Shown here one piece after another: positions 17,571 through 27,978 of a stretch of 40,064 nucleotides of DNA; the first letter of the stretch is position 1, and every line of letters starts with the position of its first letter. The notes under the pieces are model-generated. The model was not told the origin of the DNA and ran no database searches. It saw nothing but the letters and a program-made list of their open reading frames with translations. The DNA comes from Porphyromonas cangingivalis (lineage in GTDB: Bacteria; Bacteroidota; Bacteroidia; Bacteroidales; Paludibacteraceae), in contig CAMDNO010000020.1 in NCBI GenBank assembly GCA_945902955.1, positions 1-40,064 on the forward strand. Direction: 5' to 3'. Position numbers and translations under genes: made by a program.

Positions 17571-20500
17571 TTAGAAATTAAGAGCTAAGCCCATGGTGTA
17601 CATTACCGGCTGAGCTGTAAATGAGTTGTCCACAGCGCCATTTACCTCAGGGTCCTGTCCAAGATAATTTGTCCATGTAAACATATTTGTTATGTTAAAA
17701 AATATTCGAGCAGTAGTCATACCCAACTTTTTAACGGTTTGGCGTGGAACACTATACGAACACTGCATACTCTTAAGTCGCATATACGAGGCATCTTCAA
17801 CAAACCTGTCGGATGCCAAAATATTCATTTTGCTTTTATACAAATGTGCGGCTTTTGGAATATCGGTTTGGTCACCTTGCTTGCGCCAACGTCTGGCTGT
17901 GGCAAGGCTCTGATTGTTAAGCGAGTACATGTCTTCGACTCCCATGCGAGCTAAATTGATAACATCGTTACCGACACTATATTGGAAAAACAGCGATACC
18001 GAAAAAGCTTTGTAAGCAAAAGTTGTATTGGCACCACCAAAGAAATCTGGATTCATATTACCAATTTTCACAACATCCTGCTGATCAATCGTACCATCGT
18101 TATTCACATCTACATAGATAGCATCACCACCTTCAAATTCATAACTACCGTATTTCATTATTTTGGCATTATTAAAATCTTTGGAGGCATCGAATCCACC
18201 TAATTTATACACCGTTTCACCATTCGCATTGCGCACAATAGCGTCTTGATCGTAGGCATACACACCTTTGTATTGATAGCCATAGAAAGATCCGAGCGGG
18301 TCACCTTCAATTTGTCGGAAGTAATAGCCTCCTGCACCGGAAGTTAATCCTTCTTTCACTCTGTTGGCCGGAAGTTTAACGATAATATTTTTAAGGGTAG
18401 AAATATTGAACCCAATATCCCAACGAAATTTTTTAGAAGCTATGACATCATATTTCATTTCAAGCTCCCAGCCACTGTTTCTTACATCGCCCGAATTAAA
18501 CCAACTCAACGATGAGAAACCGGAAGATACCGGAATCTTGCTGTTCTTTTGCAACAAATCAGATGTGTATTTGTCATAATAAGATACTTCAAAATTCAAT
18601 CTGCGTTTAAACATTTCACCTGAAAAGCTAATGTTCTGCTGGGTTGTGGTTTCCCAACGGATATTGTCTAAACGGATACTTGTTGCTTCTACACCTCCAA
18701 TTCCGGCATACGCATTCTCGACGCTTGTAGAATACCTGCTGAAATAAGTATAATTACTAATGTTTCCGTTCCCGCTTTTTCCCCAGGAATAGCGCAAAGA
18801 TAAATCATCGAAAATTTTGGTTTTCTTTAAAATCGGTTCGTTCGAGAGTCTCCATCGAGCGGACAAAGTAGGCAAAAAAGCATAGCGGTTTTGGGGTCCG
18901 AATTTGGATGAACCGTCTCTGCTCATTGAACCGCTTAAAATATATCTGTCCAACAATTTGTACTGAAATCTCACCCCTGTACTGGATAAATTATATTGAG
19001 ATATAGCGGATGTAAGTGGGGTATTACCCGAATAATTAGCTGCCGTAGAAAGTGTTGGTGTCCACGAGGAAGCGATGTCATGTGCCGTAGCCGATATTGA
19101 CCTGCTATTACTCATATCTATCGAACCAAAAAGCGTGATGTTTATATTATTTGCTTTGTTGATGTCCTTCGTATAATTCACAGTTCCCCTTGCATACAGA
19201 TTAAAATTTTCGCCCTCAAGTAGTCTCATTTTATTATATCGCAACCATTTGTCTCCCGACTCCGCACCCGTAGCTGTAGGTGGAATAAAATAAAAGTCCC
19301 TCGAGCCCGTAAAATCGCCCCCAACATCGGCACGAATCATCAATTCCGGACTTGGACGCAAGGTAGCATTTATTTTTCCAAGCAAACGATTGGATTTGCT
19401 TTGGCTAATTTTATTTAACAAAAATGCGAGAGGATTCGACATGGTGCGGTCGTTGTCCACTAAAACATTTTGAAAAGCAAACTGTCCGGGCTGTGTTACA
19501 CCGTATGCATCCTGCAAATAGATGGGCCATACAGGAGAACGAACCAATGACTCTTTTTCAACACTTCCTGATATATAATTATTTGGGTCATCTATATCTT
19601 TAGAGTTTGTTTTTGAGTCGGTAAATGAAATATCGGTCGAAATGGAAAAATTTGAAGCAATATCGTAATCAAGATTGAAATTCGTACTGAAACGGTCAAA
19701 TGATGTTGTAAGAATCGGCCCGATATTGTTTTCATAAGATGTACTGAAGCGATAGCGGGCAGAGTTTCCACCACCGGCAAGGTTAAAGGAATAATTCTGT
19801 ATATATCCTTGTGCTTCGATGGCTTTTGACCAATTCGTATTGTTGTTGTACATTTCAAAATCAGGATTTGATGTATTGTCGAGTAGGTTAGTTACCACCT
19901 CTTTGTGATACGTATCGCCTCCTCTATTTTGGTCAGCCTCATTCATCAATGTTTTGTAAGCGTCGCCATCCAGCATAGGGATTTTGGGACGTGGAACTTT
20001 GAGCGAAATTCTCGAAGAAAATCCTACATTCGTTTTATTTCGTGCACCACGTTTAGTAGTAATAATAATCACACCATTCGTAGCACGGGTACCCCAAAGT
20101 GTAACCGCAGCAGCATCTTTCAAAATTTCAATAGATTCAATATCTTCGGGCGGAATATCGCTCATAGGATTTGATTCGAGCCCGGAGAGGGAATTGGTTG
20201 ATTCTGCAATAACAGGCATTCCATTAATTACATACAACGGTTTGTTACTGGCCGAAATCGACGAAACACCCCTGATTTGTATCTGCATACCTGAACCGGG
20301 GTCGCCTGAAAATGAGGTGGCCATTATACCTGGAGCACGTCCCTGAAGTGCCTCGCCCACAGATGTCATAGGAATACCTTGAAGTTCCCCCATTTCAATT
20401 TTGCTGACAGAACCAGTCATATCTCTTTTTGAAATTCGGTCGATACCCGTATTCGATGCTTTTTGTGCAACAACAACTACTTCACCTATTTCATTCGACT

Positions 20501-20825
20501 TATCAATCAATTTAATATTGATTTCATTTTGGTCTTTTATCGGAACATTTTGGGGCTCATATCCAATATAGGAGTACAATAATTCAGTATTTTTATTGCG
20601 GGACACAGGTATCATATAATACCCGTTTATGTCGGTTACCGTTCCATTCAGCGAGCGTGCATTTTGGTCTCTTTCCACAATATTTACTCCTGGTAAAGGC
20701 TCGCCTGATGTTTTATCGGTAACTTTACCACGAATAACCTGTTTGTTCTGACCATATAGCCCTACAGAAAACTGCATGCACACTATGCACACAAATAGCA
20801 GCTTATAATAAGTGTAATTTCTCAT
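17571..20825 (-). CDS. SusC/RagA-family TonB-dependent outer-membrane transporter (SusC1)
   Basis: The 1084-residue protein has a signal peptide (MRNYTYYKLLFVCIVCMQFSVGLYGQ). A carboxypeptidase-like regulatory domain follows (residues about 30-110; VIRGKVTDKTSGEPLPGVNI, TDINGYYMIPV, SYIGYEPQ). The segment GEVVVVAQKA leads into the plug (VGEALQGRAPGIMATSFSGDPGSGM, IQIRGVSSI, PLYVINGMPV, DIESIEILKDAAAVTLWGTRATNGVIIITTKRG). The rest is a 22-strand type barrel ending in MYTMGLALNF, with the terminal Phe typical for BAM insertion. It is the first transporter gene of the long operon, downstream of a FAS1 lipoprotein gene by 37 bp and upstream of susD1. It forms the energised import channel with SusD1. 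Confidence 0.95.
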   Translation of the reverse strand: MRNYTYYKLLFVCIVCMQFSVGLYGQNKQVIRGKVTDKTSGEPLPGVNIVERDQNARSLNGTVTDINGYYMIPVSRNKNTELLYSYIGYEPQNVPIKDQNEINIKLIDKSNEIGEVVVVAQKASNTGIDRISKRDMTGSVSKIEMGELQGIPMTSVGEALQGRAPGIMATSFSGDPGSGMQIQIRGVSSISASNKPLYVINGMPVIAESTNSLSGLESNPMSDIPPEDIESIEILKDAAAVTLWGTRATNGVIIITTKRGARNKTNVGFSSRISLKVPRPKIPMLDGDAYKTLMNEADQNRGGDTYHKEVVTNLLDNTSNPDFEMYNNNTNWSKAIEAQGYIQNYSFNLAGGGNSARYRFSTSYENNIGPILTTSFDRFSTNFNLDYDIASNFSISTDISFTDSKTNSKDIDDPNNYISGSVEKESLVRSPVWPIYLQDAYGVTQPGQFAFQNVLVDNDRTMSNPLAFLLNKISQSKSNRLLGKINATLRPSPELMIRADVGGDFTGSRDFYFIPPTATGAESGDKWLRYNKMRLLEGENFNLYARGTVNYTKDINKANNINITLFGSIDMSNSRSISATAHDIASSWTPTLSTAANYSGNTPLTSAISQYNLSSTGVRFQYKLLDRYILSGSMSRDGSSKFGPQNRYAFLPTLSARWRLSNEPILKKTKIFDDLSLRYSWGKSGNGNISNYTYFSRYSTSVENAYAGIGGVEATSIRLDNIRWETTTQQNISFSGEMFKRRLNFEVSYYDKYTSDLLQKNSKIPVSSGFSSLSWFNSGDVRNSGWELEMKYDVIASKKFRWDIGFNISTLKNIIVKLPANRVKEGLTSGAGGYYFRQIEGDPLGSFYGYQYKGVYAYDQDAIVRNANGETVYKLGGFDASKDFNNAKIMKYGSYEFEGGDAIYVDVNNDGTIDQQDVVKIGNMNPDFFGGANTTFAYKAFSVSLFFQYSVGNDVINLARMGVEDMYSLNNQSLATARRWRKQGDQTDIPKAAHLYKSKMNILASDRFVEDASYMRLKSMQCSYSVPRQTVKKLGMTTARIFFNITNMFTWTNYLGQDPEVNGAVDNSFTAQPVMYTMGLALNF

Positions 20826-20862
20826 TAAATAGTTGATTTAAAACTTTCAGTAAAATAATTTA

Positions 20863-23001
20863 TTACTCTGGTAATAGTATTTGATCGATAAAATGCAATA
20901 CACCATTTGAGCCTTGCAAATTAATGGTTAAGAATTTAGCCTCGGGTAGTTGCACATTTTGCCCTTTGATACGAAATTCACCATTTTTTATTGTTATATC
21001 AAGTCTGTTTCCAATCTTGCTGTAAACACTTGTCTGACTTTCTACCAGCATACTCTTTCGAACTATATGGTTTGTTAGTAAGAGATCCTTCTCGATGGCC
21101 GACATTGAACTCCATGTTTTAAGATTAAGCTGAGGATTGTTTTGCACCATAACATTATAGTTCTCAATAGCTTGGTCTGTAGGAATGAAAAAAGTTATAT
21201 TTCCGGCAGAGCTTCGTAAATCATTCACCATCGAAGAGTGTTGGCCATTAGTAATCTCACTAATGACATTAGATGCCGTAGTAATATAATTCAACATCTG
21301 AGCAAAAACGGTCAAATTAGCAGGAATAGGATTTAAAATATTATCCACGATATAAATCACGCCGTTAGCACCTTTTACTGTAGCCACAATATTAGCTGTA
21401 TTGCCGTTGCTCAAAGTGCTATATAAAGTATTTCCCAATTTTCGCATAAAGCCTCCACCCAATGTTTTGTAATACCCATCTTTGAATGGTTTCACAAATA
21501 CACCTTTGTCCCAAACAGCATCCTGGGCGTCAGTTAAAAAAACGGTATCCGGAATAATCAATAATTTAGCGTAATCCTTTAGTACACTTATTGAAAGTGT
21601 TTCAATGGATAAAGGCAAATCACCACTCCGCAAAGAGTCGCTAAAAGCAGTTTCGGATGGAGCGATAATAGTCCATGACTTTGAATAGCGGATACGTTCG
21701 CCAAGAAAAAACTCATTGGACGCATAATCTGAATTTGAAAGTATATTCATATATCCGGCCTTTTCCAATAAATATTTCATGCTCGCAAATTGCGGGTCTA
21801 ACAATAACTGACCTGTAACAGACGACAATCGCGGTGGTTTAAGTAAAGTTTTGGTCGGATAAATCAGTCCGTTGCTTGTAGCTATGGGATTTTCAGAAAG
21901 GTAATTTTCCGGTTGCAAAACAATTTTCGAATCTGTCATACGAATGCCTGCTTCCATATCCTTCAGATAAAGACGGTTTGCGTATTGCGATGTTTTTGCC
22001 AGATTATACTTCAATAAGTCCACGACAATATCATCTGGAATGTTGTTAAATGAGCCTCCATAATTGGAAAGATAAGGACCAAAAAAATCTGTTAATACGT
22101 CGTTGGTTGCGGGAAATAATGTGAAATCTACCTTTTCGTTCAAAAAGTCAAATCCCAAGTCTATTCTAACGCCTTTATCAGAATACCAAAAGGCCGTTTT
22201 ATAAGCTTTCTGCTCAATACCATTCACAACTCTCGAATGCTCAGCGTCGTAAATGAGTGTATCGAATCGCATGAGAAAATCGTAATAAAGGCTAAAACGA
22301 GAATCAGACTTTAATGTTTCTAAAATATTTGGCTTCGGTACTATTACCTTATTAATGCCATGTACTACACCGTTGGTACAGCCCATATTCATTTTTTGCT
22401 TAATAACACTTGACCCATCAACATTAAAGGTTGAGTCGGCAGGATTATACGACGTCTGATACAGTCTTTGATAGTCCGAAGAGTAGTTTTTTTGATAACC
22501 AACACCAAAAAATGAAGGTGGAAATACCGAAACATCTTTGTACTGAAACGTTTCTTCATCATACATTCGGGTGGGGTAACTGTTGCCTAACCCTTTTTTG
22601 AAACGTTTATTAAAATCGTATTCATAATACATACCAAAAACGATGTGGTAGTTTACAAAATCGGTTAAAGTAGCCGAATCCATATCGTTGGTAGTTTTAC
22701 CGGGATTGGCATTATTGAAAGCATCAATAGCGTCGTTGGTTGGTGCAAATAAGGTATAAACCGGACCACTTTCAAGCAATTTACCAACATTGGATTTATC
22801 AATCAATGCTGCAAATTGGCTGAAATCGCTATCACCATGCATTAAACTATTAATAGATAGTGTGAGCCCTTTTTCTTTTTGCTCGAAATAATAATTGTCG
22901 AATTCGCTTTTGCAAGCAGTATTTAAAAGCAACAAGGGAGCTAACAGCAACAGAAGCCAATATTGCCTAACGTTCTTTTTAATTATAAAACTGAAATTCA
23001 T
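20863..23001 (-). CDS. Four-domain fasciclin (FAS1) surface lipoprotein
   Basis: The 712-residue protein begins with a lipoprotein signal (WLLLLLAPLLLLNTAC). Four successive FAS1 domains can be followed by their paired signatures. FAS1-1 (about 45-228) has VYTLFAPTNDAIDAF, VNYHIVFGMYY and NGVVHGINKVIVP. FAS1-2 (about 230-395) has FTLFPATNDVL and NGLIYPTKTLL. FAS1-3 (about 400-562) has WTIIAPSETAF and NGVIYIVDNILNP. FAS1-4 (about 563-712) has ITFFIPTDQAI, TNHIVRKSM and NGVLHFIDQILLPE. No other domain is present. It lies 31 bp downstream of the large PL8 gene and before susC1. With the two shorter FAS1 proteins it gives eight FAS1 domains in one operon. Adhesion or glycan binding at the outer surface is inferred. 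Confidence 0.9.
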   Translation of the reverse strand: MNFSFIIKKNVRQYWLLLLLAPLLLLNTACKSEFDNYYFEQKEKGLTLSINSLMHGDSDFSQFAALIDKSNVGKLLESGPVYTLFAPTNDAIDAFNNANPGKTTNDMDSATLTDFVNYHIVFGMYYEYDFNKRFKKGLGNSYPTRMYDEETFQYKDVSVFPPSFFGVGYQKNYSSDYQRLYQTSYNPADSTFNVDGSSVIKQKMNMGCTNGVVHGINKVIVPKPNILETLKSDSRFSLYYDFLMRFDTLIYDAEHSRVVNGIEQKAYKTAFWYSDKGVRIDLGFDFLNEKVDFTLFPATNDVLTDFFGPYLSNYGGSFNNIPDDIVVDLLKYNLAKTSQYANRLYLKDMEAGIRMTDSKIVLQPENYLSENPIATSNGLIYPTKTLLKPPRLSSVTGQLLLDPQFASMKYLLEKAGYMNILSNSDYASNEFFLGERIRYSKSWTIIAPSETAFSDSLRSGDLPLSIETLSISVLKDYAKLLIIPDTVFLTDAQDAVWDKGVFVKPFKDGYYKTLGGGFMRKLGNTLYSTLSNGNTANIVATVKGANGVIYIVDNILNPIPANLTVFAQMLNYITTASNVISEITNGQHSSMVNDLRSSAGNITFFIPTDQAIENYNVMVQNNPQLNLKTWSSMSAIEKDLLLTNHIVRKSMLVESQTSVYSKIGNRLDITIKNGEFRIKGQNVQLPEAKFLTINLQGSNGVLHFIDQILLPE

Positions 23002-23032
23002 TTTATTACTGTTTTATTTATTTATCAAAATC

Positions 23033-26000
23033 TTAGTGAATCAAAATTTTACTCACACCTTTTTTATCGCCGTATTTAATTTCCAACAGATACATGCCCG
23101 AAACCAAATTCTTGCAATTGATTTTATCGAAATAAAATCCGCCTTCTTTTCTCGAATTGTTGTAAAATACACGTTGACCCATAGCATTTGTAAGTGTTAT
23201 TTCCACCGAACTCGTTCTTTCAATTGTATAGTTTAAATTCAATATTCTATCGCTACCAAGGTGCGTAGGATAAGCTTTAAGTTGAACACCCGACACATTG
23301 TTTTTATTTTGCAAGTTGTCTTTATCAGCGGGTTGCACGGTTGGCGGTTTGGTATAAATCACCTTGTCATCATCCGTTTTGGCTGGTATCACACTCCAAA
23401 CGTCGCCCGTAGAAGTAAATACCGCTTCACCTTTACGTACTCCCTGCGGAAATGAAACTAATCGCTGCACGCTCACTACTGCTTTATTTTCTTCCTTAAT
23501 ATTAAATAATACATTCAGAATAGTCGACTTTTGCAGCGGATCAGAAACAAGCGCTTCAACAAGTCCGTTTGGTTTTACCGTAACCATCATAATAGCAGGC
23601 TTATCGACTTTTACGCTTAAATTAGGACTCAAATCAATACTGCAAGGTTTTATAAATACAATCTGGAAAGAAGTGGAACTTCCCGAAACAGCTTGAACAG
23701 AATCGTTGTTTACGATAATTTTATAAGGAACTTTTCCAACAATATTGCTTGTAAAGTATGCTTCAGAAACTCCCGGAAAAATCATGTACGCGTAGTTAGC
23801 ATTCGTAGGTTGCTTACCATGATCGATTTTGATGGACAATACAGATTCAGTAGTGTAGGGTATCGTCCATGTAGGATTGGTTATGTAATTTCTCCAGGTT
23901 CCATTAATTTCGTCCCACGACCCCGTTTGTTGATTAATTTCGATGTTAACTTTATCCCCCTGGTTTTGAGGAACAAAAATATATCCCTTGTTTGCACCGT
24001 ACATCCATATAGGATTTGCAGGCGTATAACTTCCTGTAAAGCTTGTGGTGGTGCTACTTATCGTACTTACTAAACCTGTGCCAACGTCGTATTTCAAATC
24101 CGAACTCAGAATGTCCTGTTCCATAATGGACATTACATTATACAAATTATTGGGCGATTTTTTCTTTAAACCAGTACCCAATGCAACGATTCCATTTTCG
24201 AAGAAGAAATAGCTTTTTTGCCCTATTAGATTGCCCACATTTAAAGGTCGATCATAATAGAATGAAGCAACTCCTTCGCGACCGTTGGAAAGGCCACCTG
24301 CAAAATTATTCTGACTTTTTCCGTTGATACCTCCGTAGTTCACGGGTAATGTTCCATTCATCATTGGCGAAGTCAACGGGCGCTGTTCTGTTGTCAATCC
24401 CGGAAGATTGAAGTAATTCCAAACTCGTCTGGTTAGTGAATACGAAGAGGATTCGACCATCGTTAAAAGCGTTCCATCTCCCATAAACCAATTCTTGCCT
24501 CCTGATAATGAATCGGAAGAGGCTTCGGGTGCACCTGTACGCACAGATGGCATAACCAAACTTGAATAATAATCAGGACGACTGTGTATCATAATGTTCG
24601 AATTCCAGAAATATTTTGTAGAGTCAATGGCATTTTGATACGGAGTCATTGCCGTAAAGTTGTCAGCAAGTTGTTGATTATTCTTCAATAAGGAATTGTT
24701 GACTAATGACTCATATCGAATACTGTTAAACAGGCTCAGATAAGCACTCTTGGTTTGAACCTGAGTTGGCAGAGTCGAACTTTTAGCTGCCAGATTATAG
24801 GGTAAAAAATCTTTCCAGAAAAGCCAGAATGCTCCATCGGAAAGTGCATTTCCCAACATCTGAAACTTTTCCTGATCTAATCGCCAGGATGTTCTACGGG
24901 TAAATGATGCGTATTCAATTATATCTTTCACATAATCAGCACCATAAGTTCCCCAATTCCATTGAGCCCCACTTACATTGTTCATGGTATAAGATCCATC
25001 CGGCGCTATACCTGCCCTATTATTGATAGAATCATTGTACTGAACTTTTAATTTTTTATAGAGCGTATCACGCACCATCAATGCTTTGAGCGGCTGCTCC
25101 AGTGCTGCTGCAATGGCAAAGGTTCCCCACAATCTTCTCGACATATTATTTCCCTCGAAAGGTTGAAAGAAAGTACCTACTTCAGGAGCACCATTCCAGC
25201 ACCAATCATTGAATTCGCTCGCTTTTGTGCGTATACGGTCTATTTGATCACGATATTCCGGTAATTCTTCATATTCCTTCTTCATGTCGTCGTGTAATAC
25301 CAGCAGGATAGCTCCCAAGTATTTTGGCCATAAGAATGGGCTTTCGGGTACAGAATAAGCGGGTTTATGATCCAACCAATATTCCAATGCAGTGTACATT
25401 TTATGCCTAACTTCTATTTGTTTTCTGCGTCGGAATATTCCTCTTGAATAATCAACCATGATGTTTATCATTCGTCCTCCCAATACCTTAGTCATATAAC
25501 TTGAATAAGCGGGAGATAACGAAGAAACGGCATCAAAAAAATCGCCATCGGTTTTCAAATTTAGCAGGGCAATAGATGTGCTGAGGTCTTTCAATGCCTC
25601 GAGTTTGTTGTTACTACTCATTAACCTGCGAACAGCAACTAACGAATCAGCAACCGTTTTTGTGTCAACAAGGACTTTCAATATAATATTATTGCTAATA
25701 GGCACGGAGTCTTTTCCAAGTGCTACAAGAACCGATAAAGTACCGGTAAATTCATCGTTAGCAATAATGCTTTGATTGAATACACGATAATTTTCGCCGG
25801 AATAAATCAACACATCAAGTTGCTCAGGCTTGTCATAGCCAGCCACATTAAAAATTGATCTATCAATAGTTAAAGTATCTTCTCTTCCAATTTCGATATA
25901 CTGATCCATTTTTTTTGATAACACAGGAACCTGCAACGATAAAGTCTTAAATTCCCGTCTCACAATTTGAGAGAGGTTATTGATAGTATCGGATGCGAAT

Positions 26001-27940
26001 GAATAAAGCACATAATCTATTCCGGGTTGCAAGCCGGAAACCGTAAATTGGAAAATGCTGCCGGCCTGACTATAATTCTGAACACCAAATACTTTTGCAC
26101 GTCCGCCGCTTTTGATACCATCGGTGGTAGGTGGAACTTCATCAATCATTTGAACGGCATAATAAATTTTTGATATTTCATTCAGTTTGATTTCCAAGGT
26201 AAGCGCTGTATTACTTATATTCGTAACATCATAGGATTGAATTACAGGTGGATCCAAATCTATATTTGATGTATAAACCTTATTTTCCAGAATTGACGAA
26301 ACGTTTCCGGCAAAATCGGTGGCTATTATGAACAAAGAGTATGCTGTATTTTTCTGAAGATTTCCAAACTCGACCGTATTGATACCTGTTTTGTACGAAA
26401 ATGATTTGCCATTTGTAACTAAATAAGTAGAATCAACAGCTCCCTGACTTGTAGGTCTGATAAGTGAAACGTATTGGCAGGGTTCGGAAAAACCAATAGA
26501 AGCTGTTAGAGATATATTGGAAATATTCGTAAACGCAATTGTGTCGATAGAAGGAGGGATAATATCGACAGCCGGCGTATTGAGTTCGATGGCAGTTACC
26601 GCTGATTTGTTTGTGCTCAAGTCTTCAAGCATTCCAAAAAGCTTATACTTCTTCTCTGCCTCAATACCATTAATGATGTAAAGGCTGTCTGTGAACGACT
26701 GCGCATAGTTGGATGAACCGAAAACCGCTGCTCCGGTTCCTAACTTGAGTTGTTCCACTGTAGGAGTTCCGGTATATGATTCGGGATAAACACCCCAATG
26801 CATTGTGGCAGCTTCTGTTGCATTTACAAGTACTTCGGCACGGTTGTGAGCGGTGCGGTTGATAGCAAACTGACGAAATGCAGGAGCAATTGTGTCGGGA
26901 ATATGATACATCCTAAAATCTTTGAGTTGATATTGCACCCCATTTGCATTAATGTATTGAAATGCTATCGTAACATAGCCTCCCAAATATTGTTTTAAAC
27001 TCATTTTTCCGGAGTTTACATAATCAACGCCAGTAGTAGTTCTATGGTCGATTCCAAAATTTGGATATTCGTTCCAATTAAAATCTTTCGTAAGGTCGCC
27101 CGCTTTAAAAGCCGACGGAGTAATCATAATTTTTAGGCCTACAGGACCGGCTAATCCGGCAGGATTCATTAAGGAGGATACGCTAAAAAACGCATCCGAT
27201 GAACTCCTCAAGTCGAATGTGCGGAACACAAACCAGAGGTTATTGCCGGATGAGGCTTTGACTGAACCATTGCGAATCGACCATTTATCGGTGGTTGTAG
27301 ATAAATTGAAATAATCAATATTGTTACGTGCAGTGGTTAGTTGAGGTGTTGGTAAAATTTCGCGTACGTATTCACTTACATTACGGGTAACACTCATCTC
27401 CGAAATGCTACTTGTTGAAACTGTTCCTGTAAGTATACTGGTGTAACGAATTCCTACATAAACAGATTTATTACCAACCAATGATGAAAGATCAACACGG
27501 ACTGTTGTGTCTTTGTTAAGAGTAGGTTTCAAATCAGCTTTATCTTTCAGCAATGTCCAATCGCCACTTATGCTCGAAGCGCCGGTAATTAGACTTGTGA
27601 AATTGGTAGAAGCAAATACGGATAGGTCGTTATTCCCATATTCCAGTTTGCTGATAAAGTTAAAAGAAGGACTTTGGGCAGTGGAAAGATCAAAAGGACC
27701 AAACAAAATCCATTCGTCGCATGCAGGATATTGCGAATTGGAGTTTGGAGTGCCAAAAGAATTTGAAAACCGTAAAACGCGGTTGTTCCATGTCCAACTA
27801 ACATCCTTAGCACCGTAATCTGCAATTTGATATCCGCTATTTACGATGAAAAATTGATTTTTGAAAATTGTGCCTTCTTCCGCTTCGATATTCGTACAGA
27901 AAAGAAAAGCAATAAGGAAGAGAAAAATGTATTTCAACAT
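23033..27940 (-). CDS. Multidomain PL8-family polysaccharide lyase with T9SS sorting domain
   Basis: ATG 27940 is chosen over an in-frame TTG at 27952 because it begins the signal peptide MLKYIFLFLIAFLFCTNIEA. Two jelly-roll/cleaved-adhesin-like modules (about 25-185 and 190-350) and three Fn3-like modules (about 355-690) precede a PL8 domain (about 720-1530). PL8 marks are GDGTLLTMVESSSYSLTRRVWN, then LPGLTTEQRPL, KSYFFFENGIVALGTG and IDHGKQPTNANYAYMIFPG. The last 75 residues are a T9SS type-A sorting domain (LNYTIERTSSVEITLTNAMGQRV, SGMYLLEIKYG), so the enzyme should be surface-exposed. PL8 enzymes cleave uronic-acid glycans by beta-elimination. The usual DGSxxxH(x8)Y active-site block here reads DGSYTMNN (D981-) with Y999 displaced by three residues and no His, so activity is uncertain. 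It is separated from the upstream gene by a terminator. Confidence 0.82.
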   Translation of the reverse strand: MLKYIFLFLIAFLFCTNIEAEEGTIFKNQFFIVNSGYQIADYGAKDVSWTWNNRVLRFSNSFGTPNSNSQYPACDEWILFGPFDLSTAQSPSFNFISKLEYGNNDLSVFASTNFTSLITGASSISGDWTLLKDKADLKPTLNKDTTVRVDLSSLVGNKSVYVGIRYTSILTGTVSTSSISEMSVTRNVSEYVREILPTPQLTTARNNIDYFNLSTTTDKWSIRNGSVKASSGNNLWFVFRTFDLRSSSDAFFSVSSLMNPAGLAGPVGLKIMITPSAFKAGDLTKDFNWNEYPNFGIDHRTTTGVDYVNSGKMSLKQYLGGYVTIAFQYINANGVQYQLKDFRMYHIPDTIAPAFRQFAINRTAHNRAEVLVNATEAATMHWGVYPESYTGTPTVEQLKLGTGAAVFGSSNYAQSFTDSLYIINGIEAEKKYKLFGMLEDLSTNKSAVTAIELNTPAVDIIPPSIDTIAFTNISNISLTASIGFSEPCQYVSLIRPTSQGAVDSTYLVTNGKSFSYKTGINTVEFGNLQKNTAYSLFIIATDFAGNVSSILENKVYTSNIDLDPPVIQSYDVTNISNTALTLEIKLNEISKIYYAVQMIDEVPPTTDGIKSGGRAKVFGVQNYSQAGSIFQFTVSGLQPGIDYVLYSFASDTINNLSQIVRREFKTLSLQVPVLSKKMDQYIEIGREDTLTIDRSIFNVAGYDKPEQLDVLIYSGENYRVFNQSIIANDEFTGTLSVLVALGKDSVPISNNIILKVLVDTKTVADSLVAVRRLMSSNNKLEALKDLSTSIALLNLKTDGDFFDAVSSLSPAYSSYMTKVLGGRMINIMVDYSRGIFRRRKQIEVRHKMYTALEYWLDHKPAYSVPESPFLWPKYLGAILLVLHDDMKKEYEELPEYRDQIDRIRTKASEFNDWCWNGAPEVGTFFQPFEGNNMSRRLWGTFAIAAALEQPLKALMVRDTLYKKLKVQYNDSINNRAGIAPDGSYTMNNVSGAQWNWGTYGADYVKDIIEYASFTRRTSWRLDQEKFQMLGNALSDGAFWLFWKDFLPYNLAAKSSTLPTQVQTKSAYLSLFNSIRYESLVNNSLLKNNQQLADNFTAMTPYQNAIDSTKYFWNSNIMIHSRPDYYSSLVMPSVRTGAPEASSDSLSGGKNWFMGDGTLLTMVESSSYSLTRRVWNYFNLPGLTTEQRPLTSPMMNGTLPVNYGGINGKSQNNFAGGLSNGREGVASFYYDRPLNVGNLIGQKSYFFFENGIVALGTGLKKKSPNNLYNVMSIMEQDILSSDLKYDVGTGLVSTISSTTTSFTGSYTPANPIWMYGANKGYIFVPQNQGDKVNIEINQQTGSWDEINGTWRNYITNPTWTIPYTTESVLSIKIDHGKQPTNANYAYMIFPGVSEAYFTSNIVGKVPYKIIVNNDSVQAVSGSSTSFQIVFIKPCSIDLSPNLSVKVDKPAIMMVTVKPNGLVEALVSDPLQKSTILNVLFNIKEENKAVVSVQRLVSFPQGVRKGEAVFTSTGDVWSVIPAKTDDDKVIYTKPPTVQPADKDNLQNKNNVSGVQLKAYPTHLGSDRILNLNYTIERTSSVEITLTNAMGQRVFYNNSRKEGGFYFDKINCKNLVSGMYLLEIKYGDKKGVSKILIH

Positions 27941-27978
27941 AGTTGTTAACAAAAAAGTAAATCGATAATAATAATTAT

